DNA of 64,000 nucleotides from Miscanthus floridulus. Its lineage: Eukaryota > Streptophyta > Magnoliopsida > Poales > Poaceae. Location: positions 106,255,158 through 106,319,157 of the forward strand of contig NC_089587.1 of the NCBI RefSeq assembly GCF_019320115.1, read 5' to 3'. Under the pieces are notes generated by a model. The model was not told the origin of the DNA and made no database searches. It worked only from the letters and a program-made list of their open reading frames with translations. A program made the position numbers and the translations under genes. Shown one piece after another: positions 34,995 through 46,730 of the stretch (position 1 is the first letter of the stretch; every line of letters starts with the position of its first letter).

Positions 34995-37900
34995 ATGGCC
35001 AGCGCTGTCTGCGGCGTCACCGCGCGCCCGCACCTGCCTTCCGCCGTCCCTGCAGCCGCAAGAAAGCTCTTCTTCCGCTGCAGGGCGGCCTCCACCATGA
35101 ACGAGGCATCTGCGAGCTCGCCGGACGCCGAGGAGAAGAAGACGACGACCGTCTTCGTGGCCGGCTCGACGGGGCGCACCGGCAAGCGCGTTGTGGAGAA
35201 GCTGCTGGCCAAGGGATTCGGCGTCGTCGCCGGCACGACGGACGTGAGCAGGGCCCGTGGCAGCCTGCCCCAGGACCCCAACCTTCAGCTGGTGAGTTTA
35301 AGCTGACGTGCTTCTTGTTGTTGCCCTCGTTAAATTGGTGGGGTGGTGTTGTGAATTTGGGCCTTTGACTCTTTGAGTGACTGAAGGTCAGGGCTGACGT
35401 TACGGAGGGCGTCGACAAGCTGGTGGAGGCGGTGCGCGGCGTCGATGCTGTCGTCTGCGCGACGGGATTCCGGCGGTCCTTTGACCCTTTTGCTCCGTGG
35501 AAGGTTTGTATCTGGTTAATTTGTACAGAGTGACTGATGCTTCTTTCTTGTTCATTGCTTTGATTAGATCTTTCAGGTGCTATTATAGGGCTAAAAATAT
35601 GAAATAGTGTAGGGAATGTTCTTGCCAGAATGCCCCGATTTAAATGTTTGTACCTGTCAAAAGTGTTCAGATTCTGTAAAAACTTTGGTAAATGTAGGTT
35701 GGTCAGCATTCTTGGCAGCAAGTTATTCTGAACCAATTAGTTTGAAGTTGCTATTCACACGTTCAGGCTATGCTGCCATCTCTTAATTCAAAGAAGCTGT
35801 AACCTTACTACTACTGATTACGACTACAGATAACTTATATATTGAGTAACTGGTGGAGCAAGGTCTCGAGTCGCCAGCACCGCCGCGCTCGCCGCCGCCG
35901 TCACCCTCTGGGTACGGTTCAGGTAGATGACCAAGTTCGTGTTCTCCTCTCCTCACTCAGCCGTTACATAGAGGGGCCTTGTTGGGGCTGCCTCTCGTTC
36001 TGGGCCACGCAGGCGCAATACTCCTATTCGCCTATTTTGGGCCGATCATACGCGGGTTGGGCCACCTGCTTCTTGCCACCCGGTCCAGCATACCAGGTAC
36101 ACGGTCGCCCTTCTGAAGTACGCCTCCTGTCACCGTTTCATCATCTTTAGATTCTTCAGGCTCTTCTCCAGCTGTAGTCACCGGAGTCGTCGATGGAGCA
36201 TTGACGGTGACAGAAGCATAGGGCAGTTTCCCTCTTAATAAAATACACGCGATCCAAGCGTGCTCGTGAAAAAAAAGAAGAAGAATAGAGTAGTTAGTAT
36301 GGGATTATTACTTTGCAAATTGTATGCATCAAATTCTCAATTCTGAAAAGAATTCGCTTCAAAAAATCCGAAAAGAATGCTATATTCGAGGGTTGCCACA
36401 TCACCATTCTGCTGTTCCTGGTGGGATCTGGTTCAATGTCTGGACAGTTAATTTGGACCCCTGAATTCCTAAAACCAGGCCAGCGGGCCATTGAGAATTC
36501 AATTAAAGTTTGAATTCACGCAGCATACAACTCTCAGTATTCTTTTGTGGGGCAATTTTAACATGTTTCATGTTTGGTACTTATAAGATGATCTAAGTTC
36601 ACTTGTGCCCACTAATTTTGCCTCAGTGCTAGTTTTCTAGACCTTGGTTCTTGCATTGAGTACTATTCATAGTGTAGACATCCCTAATCCGTCTTTTCAT
36701 CCACGGTTGTCTATATGGTGACTGGCTTAAAGTAATACCGGTAATCCAACAATGTTTTGTGTAACTGAGCTGATTTGGTCCACTGGTTCAGTTTTCTATT
36801 TGTTTAAGCAAGTTTAAAAAGATGTGGCGTAGAGGGTCTGTCAAATTATATTAATTACTCATAGTGTTTGGTAACTCTTGATGTTTGTATATATTTGGTA
36901 TATTTAACGAACAATCAGTCCATGGCCTTGCAAATAAGAGCTTTAAGGATCCAATCATATCACTGGCAAATGGTTGAATGCGGATAGATACTCCTTTTGT
37001 TTCACAAATAACAGCCGTGATAAATTTTGGTATTGCAGGTAGACAACTTTGGCACAGTGAACCTGGTTGAAGCATGCCGAAAGGCAGGCGTAACAAGATT
37101 TGTACTCATCAGCTCCATTTTAGTAAATGGGGCTGCTATGGGTCAACTTCTGAATCCAGCCTACATTGTGCTCAATCTACTTGGCTTAACACTGGTTGCA
37201 AAGCTACAGGCAGAGAATCACATCAGGAAATCAGGAATAAATTACACTATTGTAAGGCCTGGAGGGCTGACAGATCAACCCCCAACAGGGAATATAGTCA
37301 TGGAACCTGAGGTAAAAACCTTAAACTTATTGCTTGATGCTATTACCAATAATAGTTTTTAAGTTAGGTGGATTAGAGGGTGGATTTGCATAATTTAGCA
37401 ACGGTGATCCCCATTTGGTTGCAAGAATTGTTTCCGATTCTTGCTGGAATCAGGAGAATCTGAACCAAACGTTGTTTTTGGTGAAGTGATTCTCCGGGGA
37501 ACACCTGGTAATGTTTCTTCGTTTTGAGCTAGGAAGGAGAATCACCCAAATAGGTGTTTGGCAGTGATTCTAGTTCATTTCAGGGTGAATCTGGATTGAT
37601 AGCCAAATTGTTTCACCAATTCTTACTAAGCGATTTGATTCAGCTGAGAAACATCTATAAGGAGAATCTAAATCCCTATCAAATGCCCCTGCAAAAGAAG
37701 AGACAGTGGAATTTAAGTTGTGGCTTCATGCTACATTCCACTAACACAATAAGCAAAACCTGTAACATATGTGGCTTTAAGGTGAGGTCTGCAAAACCAT
37801 GTAACTAGGATATGCTATTCCATAGAACTTTTTACTGTTGGAAGTCAATAGGATGTCATTTCATTTTGTGGAAGTAGTATAATTGGCGTTAATCGATATC

Positions 37901-38365
37901 GTTTTTATATGTACAATCCACGTTATCAAAACACTAACATTGGTCAAATTTCTACAGTTGGACTGAATGCATTTTTCCCTTTTACAGGAGGGAGCTCTTC
38001 TATAAGAAAAATGCTCATCTTGTATGCATATTAGAAATAATGGATTGTACAATAAAACTAATCCGATCCAGATTAAGGAATACTAATATGTTTAGAGGCC
38101 TCCAGTGTGTTTTAGTGTTTTCTCATCTTGTCATTACTGGAAAGTACACTTTGTCCACCAATAGTTTATGCATAGCATTTTTGTTGTTGAAATTTTTCAG
38201 GACACTCTTTACTCGGGATCCATATCTCGGAGCCAGGTTGCTGAAGTAGCTGTAGAAGCATTGTTGTGTCCAGAGTCTTCCTACAAAGTTGTTGAGATTA
38301 TCGCCCGAGCTGATGCTCCAAATCGCCCTCTGAAGGATATGTACGCTGCAATTAAGCAAAATTGA
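34995..38365 (+). CDS. Plastid-targeted NAD(P)-binding Rossmann-fold protein (atypical SDR, At2g34460-like), four exons
   Basis: Exons 34995-35291, 35387-35503, 37039-37311 and 38201-38365 join in phase 0 with GT-AG introns and give 283 residues. Residues 1-45 are Ala/Arg/Ser-rich and look like a chloroplast transit peptide. The dinucleotide-binding motif VFVAGSTGRTGKR is at 53-65. Further conserved parts are RADVTEG, CATGF, PWKVDNFGTVNLVEACRKAG, ISSILVNGAAMGQ, NYTIVRPGGL and a C-terminal VVEIIARADAP. This matches the NmrA-like atypical SDR family and specifically the Arabidopsis At2g34460 type, whose substrate is not established. The first in-frame ATG is 34995; upstream codons lack an ATG. 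Intron 2 carries a retroposon-like insert and intron 3 is nearly 900 bp. It is intact as read. Confidence 0.92.
35850..36285 (+). mobile_element. Retroposon-like insert with poly(A) in intron 2
   Basis: A GC-rich block unlike the AT-rich intron ends in CTCTTAATAAAATACACGCG, a hairpin-like CGATCCAAGCGTGCTCG and an A-rich tail (36269-36285). The tail resembles the 3' end of grass L1-type LINEs (TTAATA...ACACGCAG...CGTGTTCGAGAAAA). The 5' boundary near 35850 is uncertain and no target duplication was found. Confidence 0.4.
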
Positions 38366-38596
38366 CTGGTCTGTCACATCAGTTACACAGAAGGATTGAT
38401 TAGTTATGTACAAGGCAAATCTATGCTTCATAGAATGACAGGATGGTTAATTTGTTATACAGTACAGCCATGAACCAATGAACACTAAGGAGTTCTCAAA
38501 GTATAGTCTATGTATTTGGCATGCTATATTATACTTATAAATATCTATAAGTCCACCAAAGATTCTTCTAAGTCAAATCTTTTTAACTCTAACCAG

Positions 38597-38635
<39 letters not shown>

Positions 38636-39116
38636 AAAAGTATATTATCTTGAATTAAAAAATTATGCATAACAAAATTATTTTTCATACTGATATAAAC
38701 TTCTGGGGTCAGTCTATAACTTTTTATATTGATGGCCAAAGGTAGAACAAAAAACTTAACTCATGACAAACCTAAATGGGCACGTTGAAAGAGAAACAAT
38801 AAATAAAGAATAAACTAAGTATAAAAGGGAAAATAAATTGAAGAATAGGAAAGCAATAAAGAAAAAGAACTTAAAAAATAAAAGGAATCATAAAGCAAGA
38901 GAATGGAAACAAATAAATCTTTTTTCTACAATCAAGATACGACGACTGCCGGGCGTGGGCGGACGCTTCTGTCCAGATTGGTTCGCTCGTAATGTTTGTG
39001 AATTGAATCATTACGCGGATTGGTCGGGATTGGATGGCTCCTGTTACGACAATCGGACGCCCTGAGGTGCGTCCGGACACGTGCTTGAGTCGGACGTCCG
39101 GACGCTAGGTGCATCG
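38366..39116. other. 3' flank of the Rossmann-fold gene
   Basis: Apart from the microsatellite, AT-rich DNA to about 38930. Then follows a GC-rich patch (38940-39110) with CCGGAC/GTCCGG strings (TGCGTCCGGACACGTGC, CGGACGTCCGGACGC). The patch resembles the palindromes of the Sireviruses but has no LTR around it. Confidence 0.5.
38599..38629. repeat. (AT)n microsatellite
   Basis: About 15 AT dinucleotides in a row, 235 bp downstream of the Rossmann-fold gene stop codon. Confidence 0.95.
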
Positions 39117-39118
39117 TA

Positions 39119-39368
39119 CTCCCTTTGTCCATAAAAACATACAACTATGGGTTGCGTGCCAGAAAAATTAGTTCACGTTTGACCAAGTTTCTAGTAAATA
39201 GTGTTCATATTTATGACTTCAAATCAATTTAATATGAAAATATATTTCATAATTAATCTAATAATATTTATTTGATATTATAAATATTTTTTATCTATAA
39301 TTGGTCAAATTTAAGATACTAAAACATGACACTGTGACATAATTGCATATTTTCTTGGACGGAGAGAG
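39119..39368. mobile_element. Stowaway MITE (Tc1/mariner type)
   Basis: 250 bp flanked by TA on both sides (39117-39118 and 39369-39370). Termini are CTCCCTTTGTCC on the left and GGACGGAGAGAG on the right, matching the Stowaway consensus CTCCCTCCGTCC. AT-rich interior without coding capacity. Confidence 0.88.
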
Positions 39369-39400
39369 TAACAGCAAACATGGGCTATCCGTGCGAGTAG

Positions 39401-39857
39401 GGGTGTGTTTGGTTTGAGGACAAGGGTGGATGGATATGGCCATCCATGGATTCAGGATGTGAATATCCATGTTGTCTGTTTGGTTGGATGGATGGAGGCG
39501 AGCCATTTTTTCTGTTTGGTTTGGATGATGAGATTGCATGGGATGAGAATACTTAACTAATTATATCTATTGTTTAAAATAATAACAACTAATTATACCC
39601 TAATAAATATGCACTAACACTAATCTTGTCATTATAATCACGAATTAAAAATAAAATATGTTAATTAACACTATACTACTCTAATTGTCACACAAAACAT
39701 ACGCTAATCAACATGTGGATATCCTCATCCGTCATATTTTTAGGGCCAGGATATCCAGCATCTACCCAGAATATTCCTTGTTATGGATATCAGGTTCAGC
39801 TTGTCGATCTAACCAAACATCCTGTATCTATGGATATCCATGGAACCAAACACACCC
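39401..39857. mobile_element. MITE with GGGTGTGTTTGGTT termini
   Basis: Perfect 14-bp terminal inverted repeats GGGTGTGTTTGGTT / AACCAAACACACCC enclose 457 bp. Both sides show TAG, a possible 3-bp target duplication. TAG differs from the TWA usual for PIF/Harbinger, so the superfamily is uncertain. Confidence 0.7.
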
Positions 39858-39860
39858 TAG

Positions 39861-40075
39861 ATGGATTGCCCAATCCAGGGCTTGGGGATCTTTTGAGAAA
39901 TCCTGCACCTGCCTACTCCCTAGATGGATTGCCCAATCCAGGACTTTGGGGATCCTTTTGAGGGAATCCTGCTCATGCCTACTCCCTCTTGTCGACGCAT
40001 AATGGGCAGGTAGATGGATGCCCAATCCAGGCTTTGGGGATCTTGTGAGGCAATCATGCTCCTACCTACTCCCTG
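39861..40075. repeat. Three-unit tandem repeat
   Basis: Units starting at 39861, 39923 and 40013 each contain GATGGATTGCCCAATCCAGG or a variant, then CTTTGGGGATC, then CCTACTCCCT. They are about 62-90 bp long. They abut the preceding MITE, whose right end reads into the first unit. Confidence 0.85.
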
Positions 40076-40329
40076 TTCGTCGTGTTCTACGAGCCGATTT
40101 TTTTATTTTTAGCCCTTTTTTCAAAAAAATCACAAATATGTCTCTAGAGGTATGATTTCAAAATCTAGACCCTTAGTTAGGCACCATCGTTGCTGGCGTC
40201 GAGCTTACACTTCTCAGCGCCATCGTTGCTGGCGTAGAGGTCTTGGGCTCGACGCAGACGTAGCGGTGACTTGGCAGGCAGCTCGGCGCCGTAGATCTTG
40301 GCGCCGAGCTTGGCACTGTCGTCCCGTCT

Positions 40330-41550
40330 TCTCCATTGATAGTACGTTCTTGATTGGCAAATACCAGAGCACACTTCTTTATAGCCATATCATGTGACAG
40401 TTGGGGATGGTTCCTTTGGCATTTGCTTTGGTTGAGAAGGAGAACAATGACAGTTGGGGATGGTTCTTGAGGCTAGTCCGGATACATGTGGCTGGGCCTA
40501 ACAAGGAGGTTGGCGTCATATCTGATAGGCACTAGGGCATACTTAATGTCGTGCGAGAGCAGATAGAGGGGTATGCACCTTTGCACCATCGTTGGTGTAC
40601 TCAGCACCTTGCTAAGAATCTACTCCAGAAGGATGGTGTGAAGGATAACTTTGATTTGTTCCAAGAGGCTGCTCGACAGCTTGAGGACAAGTACTTTCAG
40701 AAAAAGTTGGAGCAGGTCAGAACCGCATCAAATGCAGAAGGTAGACAATGGCTCATAGGTTTGATGAGGGATTTCAAGAAATGGACAAGAGCTCACGACG
40801 CCGGTGGATGGAGGTACGAGTTTTAGTGCAGCAACATGACGGAGTCATCCAATAAGTTTCTATTGGGGATACATAGTATGCCCGTGAATGCAATCGTTCA
40901 ATTCACCTTCTATAAGCTTATTGTCTAGTTCAACGATAGACACGCCCATGCATTGAAGTTGCGGAGTGATGAAGAGATATGGGCTCCGAAACCAAAGGCA
41001 CACCTAGAGAAGGCAAATGAAAGGGCTGACACACATGAGGTTACATGCTTTGACCATGCCACAGGGACTTATTAGGTCGAGCATAGGGACGGTACAATGT
41101 CCGATGGCGAGGTCTGAGAGTCGAGGATGCATGTGGTTATCCTCCAAGATTTCACATGCACTTGTGGTAAACCAAGGCAGTACCACTTTCTATGTTCCCA
41201 TTTGGTGGCAGCAGCTAGGCATCGCAACTATAATATCGAGAGTAGGATACCTCACGAGTTCAGTGTCGACACGCTTGTGCACACATGGAGCCCCCGCTTC
41301 GTGCCTTTCCAGGACCCTAGAGAGTGGCCTCTATATGATGGGCCAAAGTACATTGCGGATCCAACTTACCATTGGAACAAGCGTGGATCAAGAAAGAGGA
41401 CGAGGTATAGGATGGTTATGGATCAGATACCCGAAAGAACAAGGTGTGGGAGAGGAACCCCATTTCTTACTAACCCCGAGCAGTATGAGTGCGGCAAGTG
41501 TGGTAGACTAGGGCACAATTCACACACTTGCCATTGGCAGATTAGTGAGG
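40330..41550 (+). pseudogene. MULE transposase fragment with SWIM and CCHC zinc fingers
   Basis: The catalytic core can be read: first Asp in SIDSTFLIGKY (about 40336), then MVPLAFALVEKENNDSWGWF, second Asp in VISDRHQGIL (about 40518), and WCTQHLAKNLLQKDG. A SWIM finger follows (FTCTCGKPRQYHFLCSHLVA, about 41150-41210), then WSPRFVPFQDPREWP and a CCHC knuckle (YECGKCGRLGHNSHTC, about 41485-41530). This order, PF10551-type core then SWIM then knuckle, is that of MuDR/FAR1-related transposases. A frameshift-like break lies near 40390 and stops lie at about 40826, 40929, 41073 and 41116. The N-terminal MuDR region is missing. Confidence 0.85.
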
Positions 41551-41710
41551 TGCGACTATTGGTTTTTTTTTATTATTCCATATTTGTCATATTCATTTAA
41601 CTAATTATGCATGTCTCAATTTATGCATGTAATTGCATCAATTACTTGTACATTTCTAAGTTCATGTTTCATTGTATATTGAATTTCTATTTCATTGACT
41701 TTTTTGTAGG

Positions 41711-44300
41711 ATAGCGCAATTCCACCTGCTCGACCCAACGTATGAGGCGACCCACCGAGGACGTCTCATAGCAGAGGGGCGGGTAATAATCTATATGTTT
41801 TGTTCAAATTTTTGTGAGCATACATGTTTTCGTGAAGTAACGGGAGACTATGTTTTATTCCATGTAGGACCTTCCGCTCCTTCATCCTAGAACCCACAAT
41901 GGGTTCTTGGACATGCAGTATGACAACAGGTACACTCCTTTCCTACAAAGAGCTGGCCTGGATGTCATCTCTTTTCAGGTTCATCGTGGGTTGCCCAAGT
42001 TAAACTCAGCGGCCATAACTGCATTGGTTGACAGGTATTATCTTCAATCATTGCCTCCATTCATGGCCATTTGTTCATGCGCTTGCCTTTTTGACATGTA
42101 ATCTTGCTTTGTCTAAAATGTAGGTGGCGGCCGGAGACTCACAGCTTCCACTTACCTTTCGGAGAGATGATAGTCACGCTTTAGGACTATCAGAAGATGC
42201 TAGGCCTGAGGATTCACGGCAATGTAGTGACTGGGTAGTGCGGGTCAAAAGGTTGGAGAGCACGAGTAGAGGCCTTCCTTGGGAATGAGGTTGGCGAGCA
42301 AGGGGCTTGCACTTCTAGAGTTCTAATCTCCTGGCTCCGGCAAGAGTTCGCACAGTGCCCCAAGGAGGCAGATGAGGAGACAGCTGGGTACTACTACAGG
42401 GCGTGGATCCTACACCTGTTTGCCTACGTTCTCTTCCCCGATGCCATGGGTGACACTACGTCGTGGATGTGGATCCACTACCTCAGTAACTGGGACCAGG
42501 CGGGTCAGTATAGTTGGGGCTCTGTAGTCTTGGGTTTTCTTTACCGGCAGCTTTGCGAGGCGTGTCGTCGGACTTCGTCCACAGCGTCACTTGGTGGATG
42601 CGTGTACCTGCTCTAGTTGTGGATGTGGACTCATCTACCAGTTGGCCATCCTAAGGTTCTGGCTCATCGTGAGTAGTCTTAGGTCAGCCTCCACGTCGGC
42701 AGCCGACATGGGCGTACCTTTGGGACTAGGTTAGGGTTCCACACGTGAGGTTACAGTGGGCGTACATTGAGTTCATGAACGAGCTAGACATGCTCATGGC
42801 ATCTAGTGTAAGTAAATTTTATTTCCTATGCTAGTTTAAAATGGTTTAGTATAGCATCTAACATCTTGTTTGGACATGTTGCAGGTGTCGTGGGAGCTGT
42901 ACGATGGATAGGGGGCACTCCCTTTTTAGTTGAGCAACATGTGTGGGTGCGATGACAACTTCTATAGGATGAGGTGCCCTCTAATCTATTTCTATGCTAT
43001 CGAGTTCCACCTGCCAGATAGAGTTGCACGCCAATTTGGAGTGAGACAGCTTTGGCCAATGGCTCTATTCTCGACTGGCATTGACTTACACAAGTAAGTA
43101 TTTTGCTATTTCAATTGTCTCATGATGGTCCATTTCCATTAATATAGTGACATGTACATGGATTGAAGTAATGATGACATACGTGCAGGTTGGATCATCA
43201 GAAGAACAGAAAGATTTTTAGTTGGGAGATGCACCACCAGTACTACATTGAACAATGGGAGCTGTTGCACGACAACATGGACGAGAACAACAAGCCACAC
43301 ATGAACTGTGAGTTCAGGCGCTACCAAGCTTGGTACCAATGTGCGACACATTGCAGGCTGAGGCTACAATGGACAGAAGATGACTACGCCGACATCGAGT
43401 CCTCCGATGATGAAGACACGGCGTACGACCAATCTACTCTTGCAGGAAGGCAGGTGGAGGTAGGACCAATCTTAGACAGAGTGGTAAGTCAATTGCCTTA
43501 TTTTTTTTATGTTAAGTTGCATACCAATACATTATGCGTTAGAGGTATCTATTTTAGTTAGTGGCACCTTCTAGTCGTAGCATCCTTATAATTAATTTAA
43601 TCATGCAACATAATCATGCCTTCAGAAGAGGACTGGATAGAGTTTGATGCATGACCAAATGGATATTGTGATGACCTGTAGGTGACGGTACAAATTCGGA
43701 TGCATTTAGTCCTAGTAGTTGTTTAGTGAAATTTTCTTCTACAAAAGAAAACAAAACTTGTTGCTATCTGTTGAGAAGTATTATTACTGAGAACTTTGTT
43801 GCTGGGCAATACCCTCAAATGCTCTGTTGAAGACATTGAGCGCTTTCGTCCGAGAGTTAGGGACAACGACACGCATAGCTTCCTAGACGTAAGATTCAAA
43901 ATATTCTTTCAAACATATTATTAATACGTTAAATTCTTTCAGTTAACATAATTTTGTACAACAGAGGTTGTCACATCGGCTACGCCGTGCGGCTACTTGT
44001 TGTGGTTGCAGGACAGCCACAACATAAGACATGCATGTTCCTTCCACAGGTAGAGCATGCTTAGGTTCCTCTAGCCAAGCACCTACAGGGTCCATAGGCA
44101 TTGCATACGAGGACGAGGACGAGGACGACGATGAGGTGGACCGGAGACACGAGGAGCTTGGCCCGTCTTAGCTCCAGGACCCTCCCTCGACTCAGCCTAT
44201 ATAGCCTTCAGGCACTAGGTGACGCCGTCCACCTGACCTTTACACTCCAAGCACCAGTGCTCTTGGTCACAAGGGTAAGGGTAAGACTAGGAGGCAGTGA
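41711..44300 (+). pseudogene. Plant mobile domain (PMD, MAIL/PP7L-like) gene remnant
   Basis: Exons can be followed with GT-AG borders: about 41711-41782, 41868-42034, 42122-42808, 42885-43095 and 43189-43482, then a tail to about 44300. Motifs are the PMD start (FHLLDPTYEATHRGRLIAEG), FLQRAGLDVISFQVHRGLPK, HSFHLPFGEMIVTL, KMLGLRIHGNVVTG, SWLRQEFAQCPKEADEE and YLSNWDQAGQYSWGSVVL. A C-terminal Arg/Lys-rich tail (GHKGKGKTRRQ) closes it. The PMD is known from MAIN, MAIL1 and PP7L, which act in silencing and genome stability, and from transposons. TAG stops stand at several Gln positions (about 42182, 42614, 42908, 42928), so this copy is dead. Confidence 0.8.
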
Positions 44301-45020
44301 GGGTTTGTGGTAGATGTTATTATGTACTATTATGGACTTTGTAGTTACTTTCCTATAACTATTTAGGACTGTATGGACATTGTATACTATTTGGACTATG
44401 CAGGACATGTTATGTTGATTGTGATGTTCAATGTTGTTGTATTGTGCTCTTTGGATGATTAAATGTTTGGATTATATAATGATGTCTCTGTTTGTAACCA
44501 TAGATGCTCCTGAAACAAGGGAAACTCTTGCGAATTTTTTCTGTGAATCATTAATTATACAACACTACTAAAAAGGCACAAATGTAGTACACAGATTAAA
44601 TGTAAATTCATTAAAATGTGTATAGTACAATTGTATCGTACAGACACTTTGTAGATGAATCTAGGCTTTTCAGTAACAGTGAACGAATCTAGGTTTTTCA
44701 GATAATGAAAATAGACTTTTCAGTTACAAGGACGAGGAGTATGATGACAGCAGCGATTTATCACTTCACTTACAAGTACACCTATAGCATCTAGACTTTT
44801 TAGTGATTTATCATGTTAACGACGAATAGACTTTTCAGGAAATGAATCTAGGCTTTTTAGTGTCCATTGAAATAGGCTCTTTAGTGAAACTAATTAGGCT
44901 TCTTGTGACCAGTTATAACACATTGAAACGGCAACTAAACCTGCCTCTGCCTATATATACGCAATATTGGATGCATTGCTACTTACTTTCCAACTAGTAT
45001 TTTCTTTCATTGCAGTACCA
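44301..45020. other. AT-rich spacer with a reiterated short motif
   Basis: No reading frame. Between 44653 and 44905 the motif ATCTAGGCTTTTCAGT and variants (AATAGACTTTTCAG, AATAGGCTCTTTAGTG) occur about eight times, all in the same orientation. Confidence 0.6.
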
Positions 45021-45703
45021 ATGTCTGGAGGGTCGTCCAGAGGGAGAGGAAAGGGGTAGGGAACTACCATTGTGTGGGAGGGTTCTCTTGGTCCCAATTT
45101 CTTTAAGGAAGCTCTATATGAGAGGTTCCTAGTTGAGAGCAAAAGTGATTTCACCAAAGAGGCACCACTAAGAGGATACGATGAACGGAAAGAAGAGTGG
45201 CCAAAATGCATGTATGGTGAGGACTGCCTAGTGCAGATGTTCACCGAAGGAATAGATGGAGGTTGTCGTTTCTTCAAATACCCGCGAGCATGGGTAATTG
45301 CTATTGCTATTTGTTTCTTCAATATGTTCCTCTTCTATACAACTTACATGACATACTTATTGCAGTCTTCCTTGGCCAAAGAAAACTATGGATTCACTAG
45401 GTGGGTCGATCCTCGACCTATTTATCCGCATGCGGAGTACATCTACTACCTGCAGGACCGTATCTTTGATCTAGAAAGGGAAGTTAGCAGCGATTACAAG
45501 GATGATGAATAGGACAACAACAACAATGGTGCTGGTTCACAAGAGGCACTCTGCAATGATCTATATTGCACCTGCCCTAATCACAAGAACAAGGGGCTTC
45601 CGCCACCACCAACAACAACAATAATGGGAGGCTACCATGGAGAAGGTGCAACACAATTTGCTATGTGGCCACACTACTAGGACGACCCTATCTTATTCAC
45701 ATG
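45021..45703 (+). pseudogene. GRF-like zinc-finger protein remnant
   Basis: The frame starts MSGGSSRGRGKG at 45021 and meets TAG at codon 13. It then reads WPKCMYGEDCLVQMF, DGGCRFFKYPRAW, a 72-bp GT-AG intron (45294-45365), then NYGFTRWVDPRPIYPHAEYI and a coiled stretch YYLQDRIFDLEREVSS. A TAG at 45510 is followed by a readable CTCPNHKNKG tail. The layout fits a GRF zinc finger. The usual last Cys of the RFFxCP motif is Tyr here, which would damage zinc binding. It lies about 0.7 kb after the PMD remnant on the same strand. Confidence 0.65.
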
Positions 45704-46224
45704 ACACATCCATGTGTTTGTTGTTTGGTTTAATTACCTAAGGCATGTTAGGTTTAGTCGAAGGAACTATGTACCCTTGTTTAGTATATGTTCTCACATG
45801 CCATTTCTTGTGCTTGTTGTTTGCTTGAATTACCTAGGGCATGTTAGGTTTAGTTTAGGACCTCTATACCCTAGTTCGGTACATGTTCTCACATGCCATT
45901 TCATGTGTTTTGTGTGTTGAATTATATAATTCCCTACTTCGTTAGGTTTTGTTTGTAGCACGTGATCACATTTCACTACGTCCGCAATATTAAACTGAAT
46001 ATTATGACCACAAATAATGAAAACAACTATGTAATAAAAAGTCAAATACTATGACACATTAAACAACACAATAATACTAGAAGTATGTGTTGACAAACTA
46101 AATAACGTAGTACATGACCTAAGCATGCCCATACTTAAAGTGCATTACATGACAACACAATGAAAAGTCCAATAGTAGACAACATTGCTCATGAATAAAC
46201 CATAGAACTAGCAAGTAATGGAGA

Positions 46225-46518
46225 CTACTGAGTGCAATGAGGCCACTTTCCCTTTCTCAAGGCATCGGGATTCTCCTCCATTGTTGCTTTCGCTTGGCAT
46301 GCATGCTCAAGCTTCTTCTCCCTCTCCTCCCTATACGCAGCAACATGCCTCCTTTCCTCCTCTTCCTTGTGCTCCTTTTGTGCAGCCTCCTCTCCATGTC
46401 TCTTCTCCATCATCTCCTTGTCCTCTGCCTCCCACCACAACAGTTTCAGCATTCATTCCTCGTCTTCAGGCTTGATCTCAGTGTTGATCCATTGCTCAAA
46501 ATCATAGAGCGGTGGAGG
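46225..46518 (-). pseudogene. Lys/Glu-rich coiled-coil frame, convergent to the GRF remnant
   Basis: The minus-strand frame reads PLYDFEQWINTEIKPEDEE, a TGA, then MLKLLWWEAEDKEMMEKRHG and a highly charged helix (KEHKEEEERRHVAAYREERE) ending DALRKGKWPHCTQ and TAG. Endings of the type KGKWPRCTQ recur in MULE-associated frames of grasses from memory; the function is unknown. The start lies upstream, near a splice-like CAG at about 46519. Confidence 0.5.
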
Positions 46519-46730
46519 GGTCTGCAAAAAATGCAATTGTTACAAAACAAAAAAATCATGCAAGATGTCATATGACACAAACATCAATTCCTCACTGTAG
46601 GGGGTACGACCCTGGATACCCATGGCAGAGCACATGGGCTATGCCCCTAGGGGCGACCTAGCCCACAAGACAAAGCCTTGCGGGGCACAACTCTGCTCGG
46701 CGCTTTCCGCAAGATACAGGGAAGAATTCC

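Larger units (their letters stand above)
40150..46595 (+). mobile_element. Decayed MULE-type DNA transposon with PMD, GRF and Lys/Glu-rich frames
   Basis: One stretch contains remnants of a MULE transposase (40330-41550), a plant mobile domain gene in several exons (41711-44300), a GRF-like zinc-finger frame (45021-45703) and a minus-strand Lys/Glu-rich frame (46225-46518). I could not identify the terminal inverted repeats, so the limits are approximate: the left is set where GC-rich MULE-like sequence starts, the right by the gypsy LTR at 46596. That all parts belong to one element is inference from adjacency and recurring association of these frames in grass repeats. Confidence 0.6.
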
